Below, one piece after another: positions 1-10,460 of a DNA stretch of 64,000 bases. The notes beneath the pieces were generated by a model that saw only the letters and a list, made by a program, of their open reading frames with translations, had not been told where the DNA came from and searched no databases. The DNA lies in assembly GCA_963556195.1 (NCBI GenBank), contig OY744525.1, positions 28,943,269 through 29,007,268 of the forward strand, given 5' to 3'. The first letter of the stretch is position 1; each line of letters begins with the position of its first letter. The translations under genes and the position numbers were made by a program. The DNA comes from Sepiola atlantica (Eukaryota > Mollusca > Cephalopoda > Sepiida > Sepiolidae).

Positions 1-1260
1 TGGGGTTATTCATTTTATTTACACTCACAAATATATTTAGTAATACAGATATCGCCTTTATAGAGATGACGGATTAGCGATGATAAAAGATTCCAACAAA
101 GTCAAGGGATAAAACTTCAAGACAATTATACATATGGGAATGAAAAACTAGGCCTAAAAGTAGAAGTACTGGCTAACATAAAAACAACTCACTTTCTAGA
201 CGTCACATTAAACTTAAATAAAAACACTTACGAACCATACCTAAAAGATAACGCCAACCCAATATACGTAAATCCCAAGTCTAAACACCCCCATCAATCA
301 TAAAACATGTTCCGAATTCTATCGAACGTAGACTTATCAATAATTCTAGCAACGAAAGTGTTTTTAAAAAATCAATCAACATTTACAATATAGCTCTAAA
401 AAATAGTGGTTACCATTATACCGAAATTAAATATAAAAAACAGGACACTAATAATTACAACAAAATTAAAAATAAAAGATAAATAAATATAATCTACTAT
501 ACACCGCCCTATAACCAGATGCTAAAAACTAAACTGGGCAAAAAATTCCTAAATCTGATTGAAAAACACTTCCCCGTAACCAATCCACTGCATAAAATAT
601 AAATAACCTAAAACTATCCTACAACTGCTGTGAAAACCTAGAAATGATAATTAAGGCACACAATAATAAAATACTAAAAGAGAACAGCAGAGAGGAAGAA
701 AAAAAATTTAAAAAATACATGAAAAAAGTGAAAAATATAACAAAAATAACACTAAGAAGAACAAAAATATAAACAATACAAATTAAAATAAACAAAACAC
801 TAATAGTAACCACCCGAATAGAAATGAAAAAGGTAGCAAAGAAGAGAAAAGATGTAATTGCATAAATCGTACACTTTGTCCACTACAAAATAAATGCCTA
901 ACCAAAAGTATTGTATACTAAGCCAAAATATTTACCAAGGACAAACCAAATAACAAGAAGTACTACGTGGGTATGATCTCCATAGATTTTAAAAGAAGCT
1001 ATTATGACCACAAAAACACATTTAAAAACAGAGAACGTCGAATTACAACAGCACTAGCAAACCACTATTGGGAGCTCAAAGAAAATGGACGCTCACTAAT
1101 AATTAAATGGAAAATAATACGACAGTCCAGCACATTTAGAAATTTAGACGACCCGTGTAGATTATGCCTGAATGCAAAATTTGAAATCCTAAACTTTAAA
1201 GAACTCCGAAATCTATTAAACTGTAGAAGTTAGATAGCAAACAGCTGCTTACACAGAAAT
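1..1260 (+). pseudogene. Penelope-like element fragment: RT C-terminus plus GIY-YIG endonuclease
   Basis: Broken C-terminal part of a PLE polyprotein, readable in pieces over several frames. Around 190-310 the translation gives FLDVTLNLNK and then HPP..IIKHVPNSIERRLS, typical of the RT C-terminal region of Penelope-like elements. At 961-1233 an 88-codon open piece holds a GIY-YIG-type core (YYVGM, then FKRSYYDHK, then WELKENGR...I.WKI) followed by a CRLCLNAKFEIL finger. PLEs use the RT to copy their RNA and the GIY-YIG domain to nick target DNA. Stops and frameshifts show the copy is dead. It enters from outside the window, so its 5' extent is unknown. A hammerhead motif lies about 370 bp downstream on the same strand. 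Confidence 0.85.
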
Positions 1261-1596
1261 AAATTTACCTTAGGCTAACGATAAATAAATAAATAAACAA
1301 ATAAGTAATAAAAACTAAACTAAACAAAAACTTATAAATTTAAAAATTAAACCCTAAAATAGAAATACAATAAACCACGTGTTAAAATAAATTCACCCAT
1401 TATATTGACACAACAAAGGAAACAGGATATAGGCCAATCTATAGAAAACAGAATAATAGAACAGGATATAGGAAGTAACACTAACAAGACCTTTGTTCGT
1501 GGGGAGTTCAACGATTGGCTGAGAGAACAAGAAAAATCTCATGGGTTAACTAGCAAGCCGTGTACTTAAAACACCCGGCAAAAATAACTCCATGCA

Positions 1597-1645
1597 TTTT
1601 AGCCTGAAGATTCCCCCGGGGATGAAACGCGGGAGCGTCTGTGTA
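1597..1645 (+). ncRNA. Hammerhead ribozyme motif (PLE-associated)
   Basis: Core CUGAAGA at 1604-1610 and GAAA at 1624-1627. Stem II is the C-run/G-run pair 1613-1616 with 1618-1621, physically about 4 bp with a tiny loop. Stem III is ACGC/GCGU (1627-1630 with 1635-1638), loop GGGA, and the H17 position is C1639. Stem I is not convincing, so activity is uncertain. It lies downstream of the PLE fragment on the same strand, where PLE terminal repeats are known to carry hammerheads. Confidence 0.65.
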
Positions 1646-1680
1646 GCCTTATTGTCATGAATATATTTTCATAGGTTACT

Positions 1681-1875
1681 ATATATGTATATATATATAT
1701 ATATATATGCATATATATATATATATGTGTGTATATATATGTATCTATATATAAGTGTGTGTAATATATGTATATATATGTCTATATATATACATTTATA
1801 TATATATATATGTGTGTATATCTTATATAAATATACATATATATATATATATATATATATGTATATGATATAGTA
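1681..1875. repeat. (TA)n-rich microsatellite with TG/CA interruptions
   Basis: Nearly continuous TA dinucleotides broken by short TGTG, TACA and GTAT pieces. Open frames across it are Y-I-Y-I artefacts. Confidence 0.95.
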
Positions 1876-1930
1876 ATCTATAGACAGCTTTTTCGCTGTT
1901 TCCCTACTCATTAGTGTGTCTACACAACGA
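1876..1930 (-). other. Decayed hammerhead, tRNA-HHR family tail
   Basis: The minus strand reads CUAAUGA (for CUGAUGA), a broken version of the GCUGUGAAACAGC stem II, then GAAA. It matches the 3' ends of the elements at 13.5 and 13.8 kb. It touches the (TA)n at 1681-1875. No clear tRNA head is visible upstream. Confidence 0.35.
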
Positions 1931-2384
1931 GCACATCAATTCAGAGATTCATATCTATTATCAGAATCCTCGTCCTAGAACGGGTATTAAGATTATTAAT
2001 AATTATATTAATTTAGTTAACACGACAGTCTTGCATAAATAATGAAAAATTAAGTCAATGTAATCAACTAAATTTTATGTCTAGAATACTTATTATAAGT
2101 TTGCATACATTACAAGCTTAAATATTATATTTTGATCAAATAAAATAAAAATGAAAATTAAGAAAATCTTGTTCAATTAATTTTTTCTTATCATGGATGA
2201 AATTTCACGCAAATCTAAAATATTTGAATGTTCTAAAAAGTGATAATTATGCGCATATTATTTCTCCTAATGACCTTTTAATATATGTGAAATTTTAAGA
2301 ATAGTTATTACTTGATGTCTAATTCCTATGGTTGAAATTTTATCAAATTCTGAAGTAGTGGAATTTCACAAAGATTATTAAAAT

Positions 2385-2700
2385 GTTTTTATTTTATTTT
2401 TTAAAATATAATTTAAAAGGCGTTTTCATTAGTGTATAGTGTTTGTTTAGGTGTATTTGTTAAAAGATGTTTTATACGCAGAATTTTTCTATCTCATACG
2501 ATTTCTGATACTCCGTATTCGTGTATAGCTGTCTGTTGTTATTGTTTGTTTAAGGGGGATTTAAACATTTTTTTAAAAATTGAAATTTTATTAAAAATGC
2601 GTTTTTATTAGTATTTATTGTTTGTTTAATGTGCGTGTGTATAGAATGTTTTTTATAATCATTGTATTTCTGTCTCTCACGATTTACAATATTTCAGGAC
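2385..2700. repeat. Diverged direct duplication, about 180-bp period
   Basis: The stretch beginning CGTTTTCATTAGTG at 2421 recurs as CGTTTTTATTAGTA at 2600, followed in both by TGTTTGTTTA, a T-rich block and a CTC(A)TACGATTT-like segment. The rest of 1930-2980 is A+T-rich and I recognise nothing else in it. Confidence 0.55.
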
Positions 2701-2969
2701 TGGCCCGGGCGCGTATTGCTACAAAAACAACGTATAATGAAATAGAAGTCAAGTTAAATTCTTGGAAATAGATCCAACCGTTATTCTTATGTTTATCGAA
2801 GTGATAAATCCAGAAATTGCATATCTTATATAATGAAGAAGAGATAACTGTTTGACATTCGCGTATTTGGTTCCTGTCATAGAATCTCATCAAACTAAAA
2901 AGTGAATGAGCCGTTATAACAACCTAAGGACTTCGACAAACATACGGAACTATTGGAAATATTACAACT

Positions 2970-3030
2970 GCTATTCATAGTCTGAAGATGCGAAGTGTAT
3001 CGCGAAATTATTAGTCAAAAGATCAAAGTG
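2970..3030 (+). ncRNA. Hammerhead-like motif (candidate)
   Basis: CUGAAGA at 2982-2988, stem II GCGA/UCGC (2990-2993 with 3000-3003, loop AGUGUA), GAAA at 3004-3007. Stem III is a weak 3-bp A-U, U-G, U-A helix followed by C. Stem I is not evident. The shape resembles the CTGAAGATG...CGAAA signature of PLE terminal ribozymes, but no PLE coding sequence is adjacent. Confidence 0.45.
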
Positions 3031-3173
3031 TAACATAAAAAGAAATCTATTCTGATTTGATTTTATTAATAAACATTGCACTTGAACGTGCTTTTAAAGG
3101 CTTTTTAGTCTCATTTCTTATTACATTTTTAAATGTCGTTTAGAAAGAAATAATATGAACTTTCCTATTTTAA

Positions 3174-3179
3174 TATATA

Positions 3180-3249
<70 letters not shown>

Positions 3250-3386
3250 GATAAAATGTGACTTTTTCTGAAAACGTACGTTGATCTGACTGAAACCGGT
3301 AAAATTTTTCGTTTCTTGATTATTTTATTCTGTATTTAAATTTGTTTTTCCGTTTGTCTTTTTTACAGACACAGACACACACACAT

Positions 3387-3460
<74 letters not shown>
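3174..3460. repeat. (TA)n tract, then (CA)n(TA)n tract
   Basis: TA dinucleotides at 3174-3247, and a compound CA (3369-3406) then TA (to about 3458) microsatellite. Confidence 0.95.
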
Positions 3461-3466
<6 letters not shown>

Positions 3467-3659
3467 AAAGGAAGCGGAAATTTATATATATGACTTTTTA
3501 TAAAACTTGTACTATATACCGATAATACTTGAAAATATACATTTGATTCTTCAATCCAATTATTATTACATGCTATAACCAAGTTAATAAGTTAAAAAAA
3601 AAATAAAGTTCATTAATTTATATGATTATTTTTGTTTTGTATGTTTGTTATCATATAAC

Positions 3660-4020
3660 AATTCAATTATTAGTTGGGCCAATTGATCATAATCATCATG
3701 CCTTATTAGGCCAACACTGAATCCATGTTGCAGTCCATCAACTCTTGGTCAGTACAAGTTGGCTCATCGCTGCAGTCACTGAGAACGTATTTCATTGTCT
3801 GTCTGGGATTTTCGCAAGGGCAGCTGCTTGTTTTTGCTGGCCACCACTTGTGCAGGTTACTGGCTGTCTTCTACACCTTCGATATTGCACGTTTCGGAGT
3901 CACGCGGTCCTTCTGTTGGCGATCCGTTCCATGTGGGAGATGCCCTCTGACGTCTTGCATAGCTGCATTCAAGTAGGCATTAAACTCATTCTATCTGTCA
4001 AAACTGTGGTTTTCTGACCG
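3660..4020. other. Unidentified GC-richer block
   Basis: About 350 bp of clearly higher G+C than its flanks, possibly an old coding or repeat remnant. Overlapping short frames of 83 and 90 codons exist on the plus strand, and the minus strand reads arginine-rich with several stops. I recognise no family. Confidence 0.3.
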
Positions 4021-4228
4021 TGCAAGGTCAATGCTCTCTTTAGTCATACAACTGATTATTGATTTCAATCCGAACTAATAAATTAAAAAAATTTTTTTTC
4101 TGAAGATAACATTTTTAAAATTGAAACATATGTACACAATAAAATTTGCTGACGTTAGAAGTTTTGGATCATTATTTCAAAATGTTATATATTTTGTATT
4201 ATACTGAGTTATGCTGTATATATATATA

Positions 4229-4840
4229 TATATATATATAAGAAATGAAAAAGGAAAAACCAAAAGATGTTTTTTTTTTTTTTTTTTATGTATTCATCAA
4301 CGTTTCATCTTCATTTGTAAGACTTCCTCAGGATGATAATTTTAAGAAAAATGTCATGCAAGTACATAGAAATATTGGGTTGGCATGGTGGGTTAATGAG
4401 AAGAAGTAGTAACCACTACTGTGAGCGCAGGACCAAGGTCCGGGCTGAGAGAAGTCGCTGAAAGGGAGTGAAATGAATGTGGATGGCTGTGAGTGAAAAA
4501 AAGGGAGGGGTGGGAGTGTTAGTGAATTTGTCTTAACCCCGCCCACTTTCAAATCATATTCATTTCTTCAAATCTTTTTCTAATACTATGACACTACCCT
4601 CACACCTAAGACACAGTGCTTCCCCTTCTCCTCCTCTTTCCCAGCCCCTCAGAATCCATGCTACACCTCACCACAACAAAAACCGCAGCACCCCCTCCCC
4701 TCTCTCCCACCCTAAGACAAATTCACTAACACTCCCTTTTTCACTCACAGCCAAATAAAGACGAAACGTTGATGAATACATAATAAAAAATTAAAAAATT
4801 TAAAAACATCTTTTGGTTTTTCCTTTTTCATTTCCCATCA
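4229..4840. mobile_element. Foldback element F1 with hammerhead in its left arm
   Basis: Outer inverted arms: 4240-4316 reads inverted against 4751-4835, sharing GAAAAAGGAAAAACCAAAAG, a T-run, and the ribozyme segment GATGAATACAT. An inner inverted repeat pairs 4488-4537 with 4701-4750. The right arm keeps only the 3' half of the ribozyme. (TA)n tracts abut both ends (4217-4240 and 4863-4921). The internal sequence is related to 42.49-42.70 kb, and the arms to 6.80-7.06 and 52.5-52.85 kb. No protein is encoded. I infer a non-autonomous element, probably mobilised by a PLE because both share outward-pointing ribozyme ends. Confidence 0.7.
4294..4336 (-). ncRNA. Hammerhead ribozyme motif in F1
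   Basis: On the minus strand: CUGAGGA (4331-4325), stem II GUCUU/AAGAU (4323-4319 with 4311-4307), GAAA (4306-4303), then the self-complementary ACGU and H17 = U (4299). Stem I is UCAUC (4336-4332) with GAUGA (4298-4294). All core positions fit CUGANGA...GAAA. The minimal stem III matches known PLE hammerheads that work as dimers. Confidence 0.75.
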
Positions 4841-4858
4841 CGTCGGATTACCTTCCTT

Positions 4859-4862
<4 letters not shown>

Positions 4863-4921
<59 letters not shown>
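4863..4921. repeat. (TA)n microsatellite
   Basis: About 29 uninterrupted TA units directly after the right end of F1. Confidence 0.97.
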
Positions 4922-4926
<5 letters not shown>

Positions 4927-5499
4927 TCCAATTTATATATTTCTTTCTATCAGTCTATCAAAATTGTTTCGATTCACATCTATATTCTTATTTATTTGAA
5001 ATTTGAAATTGTTTTGTTCTTCTCTGGAATGTATTTATATATGAGTATATTCATCTACTTATGATTATTTTACGTTTTTCTTCTTAAAAACAAAATTATA
5101 TTTTCTAGTTATATCTTTACTTCTGCGTATATCTTTATTAACTCTATTATAGACGTTTTATCTACGAATTATTTTAATTTTTCATTAATTCAAAATATAG
5201 TCTATCTGGTATATTTATTATACTTTTTAATATACTTATTATACTTTTTAAATTTGTCTCTATACCATTTTTCTGTTTAAGTGTCACTCTTCTTTCTTTA
5301 TCTCTCTTTTTATCTCTGCCTTCATAACTGAAAAACAGCTCTCTATCTGACTTTCAAATTTCATTAATTATCTCCCTATTCCTTTTACGTTTTCGACACG
5401 ACTTCAAAATCCCTCTTCCGTTCCAATGTTAACGTATACACTCTCTCTGTTCTGTCTAAAGCTCCCGTGCATAATTCTCACTCTCACACAACAATCGAA

Positions 5500-5975
5500 C
5501 ACTTCATTACTATTGTCGATTATTTTACAACTTGAATTTTAAATTTTCATTTCAATATTAATTCTTGTCAGAATTTTCATACCACAGATTAACATAACTG
5601 ATTGACTCCCACTCATCGTAAAAGAGGCAGAAATAATAGTTTTACTATTAATGTTTGATGAAATTGAATTGCATTACAAGAAGACAAAAGAATCACAAAG
5701 ACAAATACAATATTATTTTACATTTGCTGCGGGATACGTGTCACTTCCGGTCATTGTATTACTGGCTTCAATTATAAATTGATTTTTATTTGAATACTTC
5801 ATCATTTTAGAATATTAAGATGTGCTGAAGTGTGGGATTCTTCGTTTGAGTCTTTTCTACTTTAAAAAAAATTGCATGGAAGATTTTACACATTAGCGGA
5901 GTGTAAATGAGGTTAATTCTTGAAAGTTGTCGCCTAGAGGTATATTCACTGGAACTGTAACATCCTAAATTTGGT

Positions 5976-5980
<5 letters not shown>
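5500..5980. repeat. Duplicated segment, copy A (left part)
   Basis: Diverged copy of 8830-9245. Shared landmarks include TTAACATAACTGATTGAC (5589 and about 8908), TTTTACTATTAATGTTTGAT, and a GGATTCTTC.TTYGAGT stretch (5835 and 9103). The copy breaks at about 5980, where (TA)n begins, and resumes near 7100. No gene is seen in 4922-5500. Confidence 0.7.
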
Positions 5981-6036
<56 letters not shown>

Positions 6037-6121
6037 ATAGATAGATAGAGAGAGAGAGAGGTAGAGATAATAAAAATACAATTTAAAAAATATATATAAT
6101 TTATCTTGAAAAGTCAATGCT

Positions 6122-6187
<66 letters not shown>

Positions 6188-6230
6188 ATATGTATGTATA
6201 TATATATGTATGTATATATATATATGTATA

Positions 6231-6320
<90 letters not shown>
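5980..6320. repeat. (TA)n, (GATA)n, (TATG)n cluster
   Basis: TA at 5980-6034, GATA/GA at 6035-6060, TA at 6123-6163, TATG at 6163-6190, mixed TATG/TA, then TA to 6320. Confidence 0.97.
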
Positions 6321-6322
<2 letters not shown>

Positions 6323-6445
6323 GCCCTGCAATCTAGACTAAATATAACTCGTGTTCCGGGCTTCGAGGCCGGCGACCGGTGTGAATAATTCTTCTCTACA
6401 CCGACAATTCCGGTTAAGATGAAATGTATACGTATGTAGATAAAA
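6323..6445 (+). mobile_element. tRNA-headed hammerhead element, copy SB1
   Basis: A box-B-like GGGCTTCGAGGCCGG at 6357-6371 is followed 25 nt later by a hammerhead-shaped 3' end. Stem I is TCTACA (6395-6400) with TGTAGA (6435-6440), 6 bp. The core is decayed to CCGACAA. GAAA sits at 6421-6424, a mostly self-complementary stem III at 6424-6433, and H17 = A6434. The retained stem I shows the structure was selected or is recently lost. The tRNA 5' half is truncated by the (TA)n at 6320. Confidence 0.6.
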
Positions 6446-6609
6446 ATAAATATCAATAATTAATTATTTATCGCCTCCAAACTAGGCTAGGCTCTGTGGT
6501 GAGTAGTATTAACACATCCGTCATCGTGGCTTCAATGCAATATCTCTTTCAAAAGTCAACACTTTACGACAGTTGCCTTTAAATAGGATTACTCTTTTTC
6601 TCTGATTTA

Positions 6610-6775
6610 CTGAATTGCTGACTATGGCCGTGTGTGCTAAGACGTTGGAATTTGAGTTTTAAATATAGCCCGTGTTTCGGGGTTCGAGTCTGGCGAGCGG
6701 TGTGAATAATTCTTCTCTACACTGACGATTTCTGTGACGATGAAACGTATATATATATATATATATATATATATG
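6610..6775 (+). mobile_element. tRNA-headed hammerhead element, copy SB2
   Basis: Box-A-like TATGGCCGTGTGTGCTAAG (6623-6641) and a strong box B GGGGTTCGAGTCTGG (6679-6693) suggest a Pol III promoter of tRNA origin. Then CTACA, an intact CUGACGA at 6722-6728 and GAAA at 6742-6745. The expected stem III CGTATACG reads CGTATATATA... and runs straight into (TA)n, so the microsatellite replaced the ribozyme 3' half. Confidence 0.65.
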
Positions 6776-6791
6776 ATAGATAGATAGATAT
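6746..6791. repeat. (TA)n(GATA)n seeded in SB2
   Basis: TA units start within the former stem III of SB2 and end in four GATA units. Confidence 0.9.
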
Positions 6792-6794
6792 GAC

Positions 6795-7072
6795 AAAATA
6801 AAAATATATTTATGTATTCATCAAAGTTTCGTCTTTATTTCAAGATATTCTCAGAATTATTGGTCTGCAGGAATCATACAAAAGTACGAATATTTTAAAC
6901 AGTAGCAGTAGGAGGAGAATAGTTTCAAATATTTGTACTTGTGTTTTATTTCGTCAGACTAATCATCCCGACGAATCCTTGAAATAAAGACGAAGCATTG
7001 ATGAATACATAAATAATATTTTTGAGTTTTCCTTCTTTCACTTTCCATTACGTTGGAATATTAGTTCCATTG

Positions 7073-7075
<3 letters not shown>
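6795..7075. mobile_element. Foldback element F2 with decayed hammerheads
   Basis: Left arm 6805-6850 and right arm 6960-7020 are inverted: both carry GATGAATACATAAA and the ATTTC/GAAATAAAGACGAA segment of the F-family ribozyme. Core motifs are decayed (CUGAGAA on the left, minus strand; CCGACGA and GAAG on the right). (TA)n flanks both sides (6750-6774 and 7073-7103). The right tail CATTACGTTGGA matches F1 and F3. Confidence 0.6.

Positions 7076-7103
<28 letters not shown>
7073..7103. repeat. (TA)n microsatellite
   Basis: About 15 TA units at the right end of F2. Confidence 0.95.
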
Positions 7104-7104
<1 letters not shown>

Positions 7105-7270
7105 CACTGTGGATCTTACTTGCTCATTATCGTATTATGCTGGTTTGTATCTGTACACACTAGAAGATGTCACACTATGTGCCATCACAAAAAGCTAATG
7201 AGGCAAATAAAGAGCGATTCATAGAAGTAGTGGGAAGAGGCAACATGACGCAGCATAGGTGTATCCATGC
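7104..7270. repeat. Duplicated segment, copy A (right part)
   Basis: Continues the duplication interrupted at 5980. TGTGGATCTTACTTG at 7109 matches CTGAGGATCTTGCTTG at about 9266, and both continue into GTTTGTATC, an ACAGTGGATG/ACACTAGAAGATG box and a GAAGTAGTGGGAAGAGGCAA-like stretch. Confidence 0.65.
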
Positions 7271-7536
7271 CAAGAGTCGAAACCTCAACTATGATTATCT
7301 AACCATCCCATCAACAAACCGACCGCTGGTAGTAGGTGTTGTCATAACGCTTCAAACATGTTCACTTATTTACATGCAAGCGTGTTGTGTAACCTAAGAG
7401 AAATCAATTAGTTTTTTATTGAAAAGTATTGCGTTACGCTATGTAATGACTTTTGTTTCGTCTACCAGATTGCTCCACTTATGATTAGTGAGCACCTTAG
7501 TTTTTTGTTATATAATTTTCTATCGATCAATTGATT

Positions 7537-7742
7537 CTTAAAGCCGCAAACACAATTAGTTTTGCAAAGCTTTTCAGTATTATTGTTCAATCTAACAGTA
7601 TTAATACATATTTTACTTTATCTCTGTCTTCTGTCTCTTCACTCTTTCTTTCAGCATTTTTCCGACTTCGGCAAGCGACGACTGAACCGTTCTCTTGCTA
7701 AATAACTATATTTTGCAAAACTGGTTGTGTTTGCGGCTTTAA
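7537..7742. mobile_element. MITE-like element with 28-bp terminal inverted repeats
   Basis: The ends read TTAAAGCCGCAAACACAA (7538) and its inverse TTGTGTTTGCGGCTTTAA (to 7742), extending inward over GTTTTGCAAA. Length about 205 bp, no ORF. A TTAA or TA target duplication is possible but overlaps the repeat ends, so superfamily (piggyBac or Tc1/mariner) is undecided. 7270-7537 and 7743-8830 show no gene; 8230-8300 is a (CT)-rich run. Confidence 0.7.
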
Positions 7743-8829
7743 GAAGTCCAACTAATAAAACAGTTCTTTAACGTTCAAAATAGACGGCTTCTGAATTGTT
7801 CAGGTTTTAATAGTTGTACTCAAATTAAACAGAGACTTTCCTTACCTGTTAACTGGACTACGAACAGATTCAAAGAGAAAGAATAAGGGCTGCTGATTGG
7901 TCAAAGAGAATCGTATTTGCCAATCAAATACGGCTTATTCAGAATAGGAGGGGTGTCGTCATGGACAGAATAGAATTGTTTAGTGATGAGGAGAAGTAAC
8001 CTTTTTTAATATAGTTGTAATGCATAATGTAGTGAAGTGAAAGGTTAGCCTTGTTAGTTGGTAGTCGAGCTTCTCCCTACACTTTTCTTAGAGAGGATTA
8101 TATAGGCTTTTTCCCTACTATTTCGTTTATTAGACATACTAGATTTCCAGTATATTTACATCTCCCTGAAATACATACGTTTTATGCACCTGTTTGGTCT
8201 TGTACTTCTGATCGTTTCATTTTCGGGATTACTTTGCTCTCTTTCTATTTCTCTCTCTCTCTTTTCCCTCTCTCTCCTTCTCTCTCCCTCTCTCTTTCGT
8301 GTAGTTTCTTTTCACTGGAAGATTTAGATTTCACCAGACCTGTCTTCTTACATCATTTGATCGTCGTCCGAATTTTCAAACTCATTCTAGCCCGATTGAT
8401 CATGTATTCTTCCGTTTTCTCCCGTTTCATTTTACAGAAGTTTATCTAAACTCAGCACCGGAAGAAATAGTTTCAATGTTTATCTATATTTCCGTTTATA
8501 CTCAGCGCCATGAGATGACTCAATATTCCATACTTTCTTATCTACTTTTACCTAGATTATTTTGCTCTTTCATCCATCCTCTCTCACTATCTCTTTTTGT
8601 ACCTGTATCTTTCTCTCTGAAACATCTCCCTTTATCTGTTATTTCTGATATTTTATGATCTTTTTCTTTCTTTTACATTTATGATAAAGCGTTCAAAATA
8701 CGCCTTTTGTTTGAATTTTTACATGTATACACGCTACCCTTCTTTTCCTCTTTCGAAGTACTCATTTCCTCGCGCTCTACCTTTCTTAGAAAATCATTGA
8801 ATGCGTGGGGCATTTCATTACTTTCTTAT

Positions 8830-9245
8830 CTTTTATTTTAGCTTGGTTTTAATTTATAATTTTCATTTCCATATTTATTATTGTCAGAATATTAATAATA
8901 AAATATTAACATAACTGATTGACGGCCACTCATCGAAAAGAAAAACAGAATTAATTGTTTTACTATTAATGTTTGATAAAAATGAATTTTATTAAAAATG
9001 GAAATTTGCATTTGTCTGCGAGATAAATGTCACCTTTGGTCATTTTACGACTTGCATCAATTATATATTGACACTATTTTTAATTCTTTACCGTCTAAGT
9101 GTAGGATTCTTCATTCGAGTTTTTCCTACTTTCAAAGATGGCTTGGTGGATTGTACACAATAACGAAAGGGAAAATGTGGTTAATTCGAAAATGTTGTGC
9201 CTAAATGTGCTTTGGCAGTGCTACATCTAACATTTATTATATATA
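8830..9245. repeat. Duplicated segment, copy B (uninterrupted)
   Basis: Diverged partner of 5500-5980 with continuation past 9245 into the partner of 7104-7270. At the position where copy A holds 1.1 kb of (TA)n and elements, copy B has only a short ATTATATATATGAATTTATA. Confidence 0.7.
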
Positions 9246-9259
9246 TGAATTTATATAAT

Positions 9260-9615
9260 TATACAACTCTGAGGATCTTGCTTGATTGCTTGTCATCATA
9301 TTTTACCTGTTTGTATCCATGCACAGTGGATGACGCCGTAAAAGCTGTCGAGTAAACTGGTTGCCGTCAAGAAAGGCGAATAAGGTAAATAAAAAACGGA
9401 TTGATAGAAGTAATGTGAGAAGGCAAATAGCGTAAATAATTAGAAGAATAATGGAAGAAGAGTAAAGGTGTACGCGTATACTAGGTGACGTAAAGAAAGG
9501 TGTCGTGCACACTGGATGGCATCATAAAAGTCGTCGCCCGCATTAAGTGAGAATCAGGTAAATAAAGGACAATTAATAGATGTAGTTGGAGAAGACGAAT
9601 GATGTAAATTCAATT
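9260..9615. repeat. Degenerate repeat array, left part
   Basis: Imperfect repeats of a GATG.C..CATAAAAG.TGTCG box followed by GGCAAATAAGGTAAAT and GATTGATAGAAGTA-like text (near 9330, 9440, 9515). The array resumes at 10195-10460, so the LINE at 9616-10195 inserted into it. Confidence 0.5.
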
Positions 9616-10195
9616 CAATTCAATTAATTGGGCAAACAATTAAACAAGCATGTTTCACTTGCTATTTAAAGAAAAGGGTGGTAGAGATGTACACAGAATA
9701 CAATACAGTAACCCAGCAAATTCACCTTGAATTAATGCGTTGTTGGCGCATTTATAACCCTCTTATAAACCTATTCCAATGTCCAGAGATCCTGATTGAG
9801 AAGGCAGCTTTCCTCAGGTTCAATCGATATCGGCGGTGAAATAGCTTTTTGTACTGTCCGCGTAGACCTCTTTCTTGAGCAGGAGTGAATAATAGGTCCT
9901 GAGGTATATCGCAATGCCTATTGAGGATATTGTAGGCCAAAATGAAATCACCGCGTAATCGTCGGCACTCAAGGCAGACAATATTAAGTTTCTTGAGTCG
10001 GCTTTTATACGGCGTATCCCATAGACCCTGCACTATTTGGGTAGCCAGTCTTTTAACTCTTTCCAGATGTTTAATATCAAGTATTAGATATTAAGCAAAG
10101 GCTTAAGACCATACACTAACAGTATTCTGACGAGAGAGACATAAAATGGTAGAAATATTTCAGGAGTGAATTTGCAGAACCTTGTACCTTGCTTG
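9616..10195 (-). mobile_element. CR1-like LINE 3' end (inserted)
   Basis: C-terminal part of a non-LTR retrotransposon RT protein, minus strand 10033-9752, 93 open codons. The order KSRLKKLNIVCLECRRLRGD, then ILNRHCDI, then RRYRLNLRKAAFSIR...WNRF is the conserved post-RT tail of CR1/L2-type LINEs. A 3' UTR follows and ends in (AATTG)n-like copies at 9608-9630, as expected for a LINE 3' tail. It is heavily 5'-truncated and sits within an older repeat array, which shows the order of insertion. No function remains. Confidence 0.8.
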
Positions 10196-10460
10196 GTTTG
10201 CAGCGTAAATAATTAAAAGAAAAGAAGGGGGAGTAAGAGATATTGGTACACACTAGATGGCTCCACAAAAGATGTCGTTCACGTTGGAGGGCATCATAAA
10301 CGGTGTCGATCATATTGGGTGACGTCAAAAAAGGCAAATAAAGTAAATTAAAGGGAGATTGATAGGAGAAATCATGGAAGGAGGCGAACGAGGGAAAGTG
10401 AGATAGTAAGATAGAGAGAGTTGGGAAGATAAAGAGAGGGTCAGAGAGAGGGAAGGAGGG
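10195..10460. repeat. Degenerate repeat array, right part
   Basis: Same unit as 9260-9615: ACACTAGATGGCTCCACAA, GGGCATCATAAACGGTGTCG, GGCAAATAAAGTAAATTAAA. It grades into a (GA)-rich run at 10390-10460. 10480-10860 is A+T-rich with no recognisable feature. Confidence 0.5.

Noticed and set aside
4100..4140. CTGAAGA followed by GAAACATATGTA
   Set aside because: Stem II between the motifs pairs poorly and stem I is absent; at most a decayed relic.
6101..6456. Overlapping 60-130 codon frames of Y-I-Y-I or similar across (TA)n, (GA)n, (CTAT)n and (AAT)n
   Set aside because: Translation of microsatellites in any frame. The same applies at 1.7, 3.4, 19.3, 23.7-24.7, 25.5, 37.4, 41.4 and 47.5 kb.
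7860..7945. CCAAT-like pair (GATTGGTC and GCCAATCAAA)
   Set aside because: Two short motifs without a TATA box, initiator or downstream gene.
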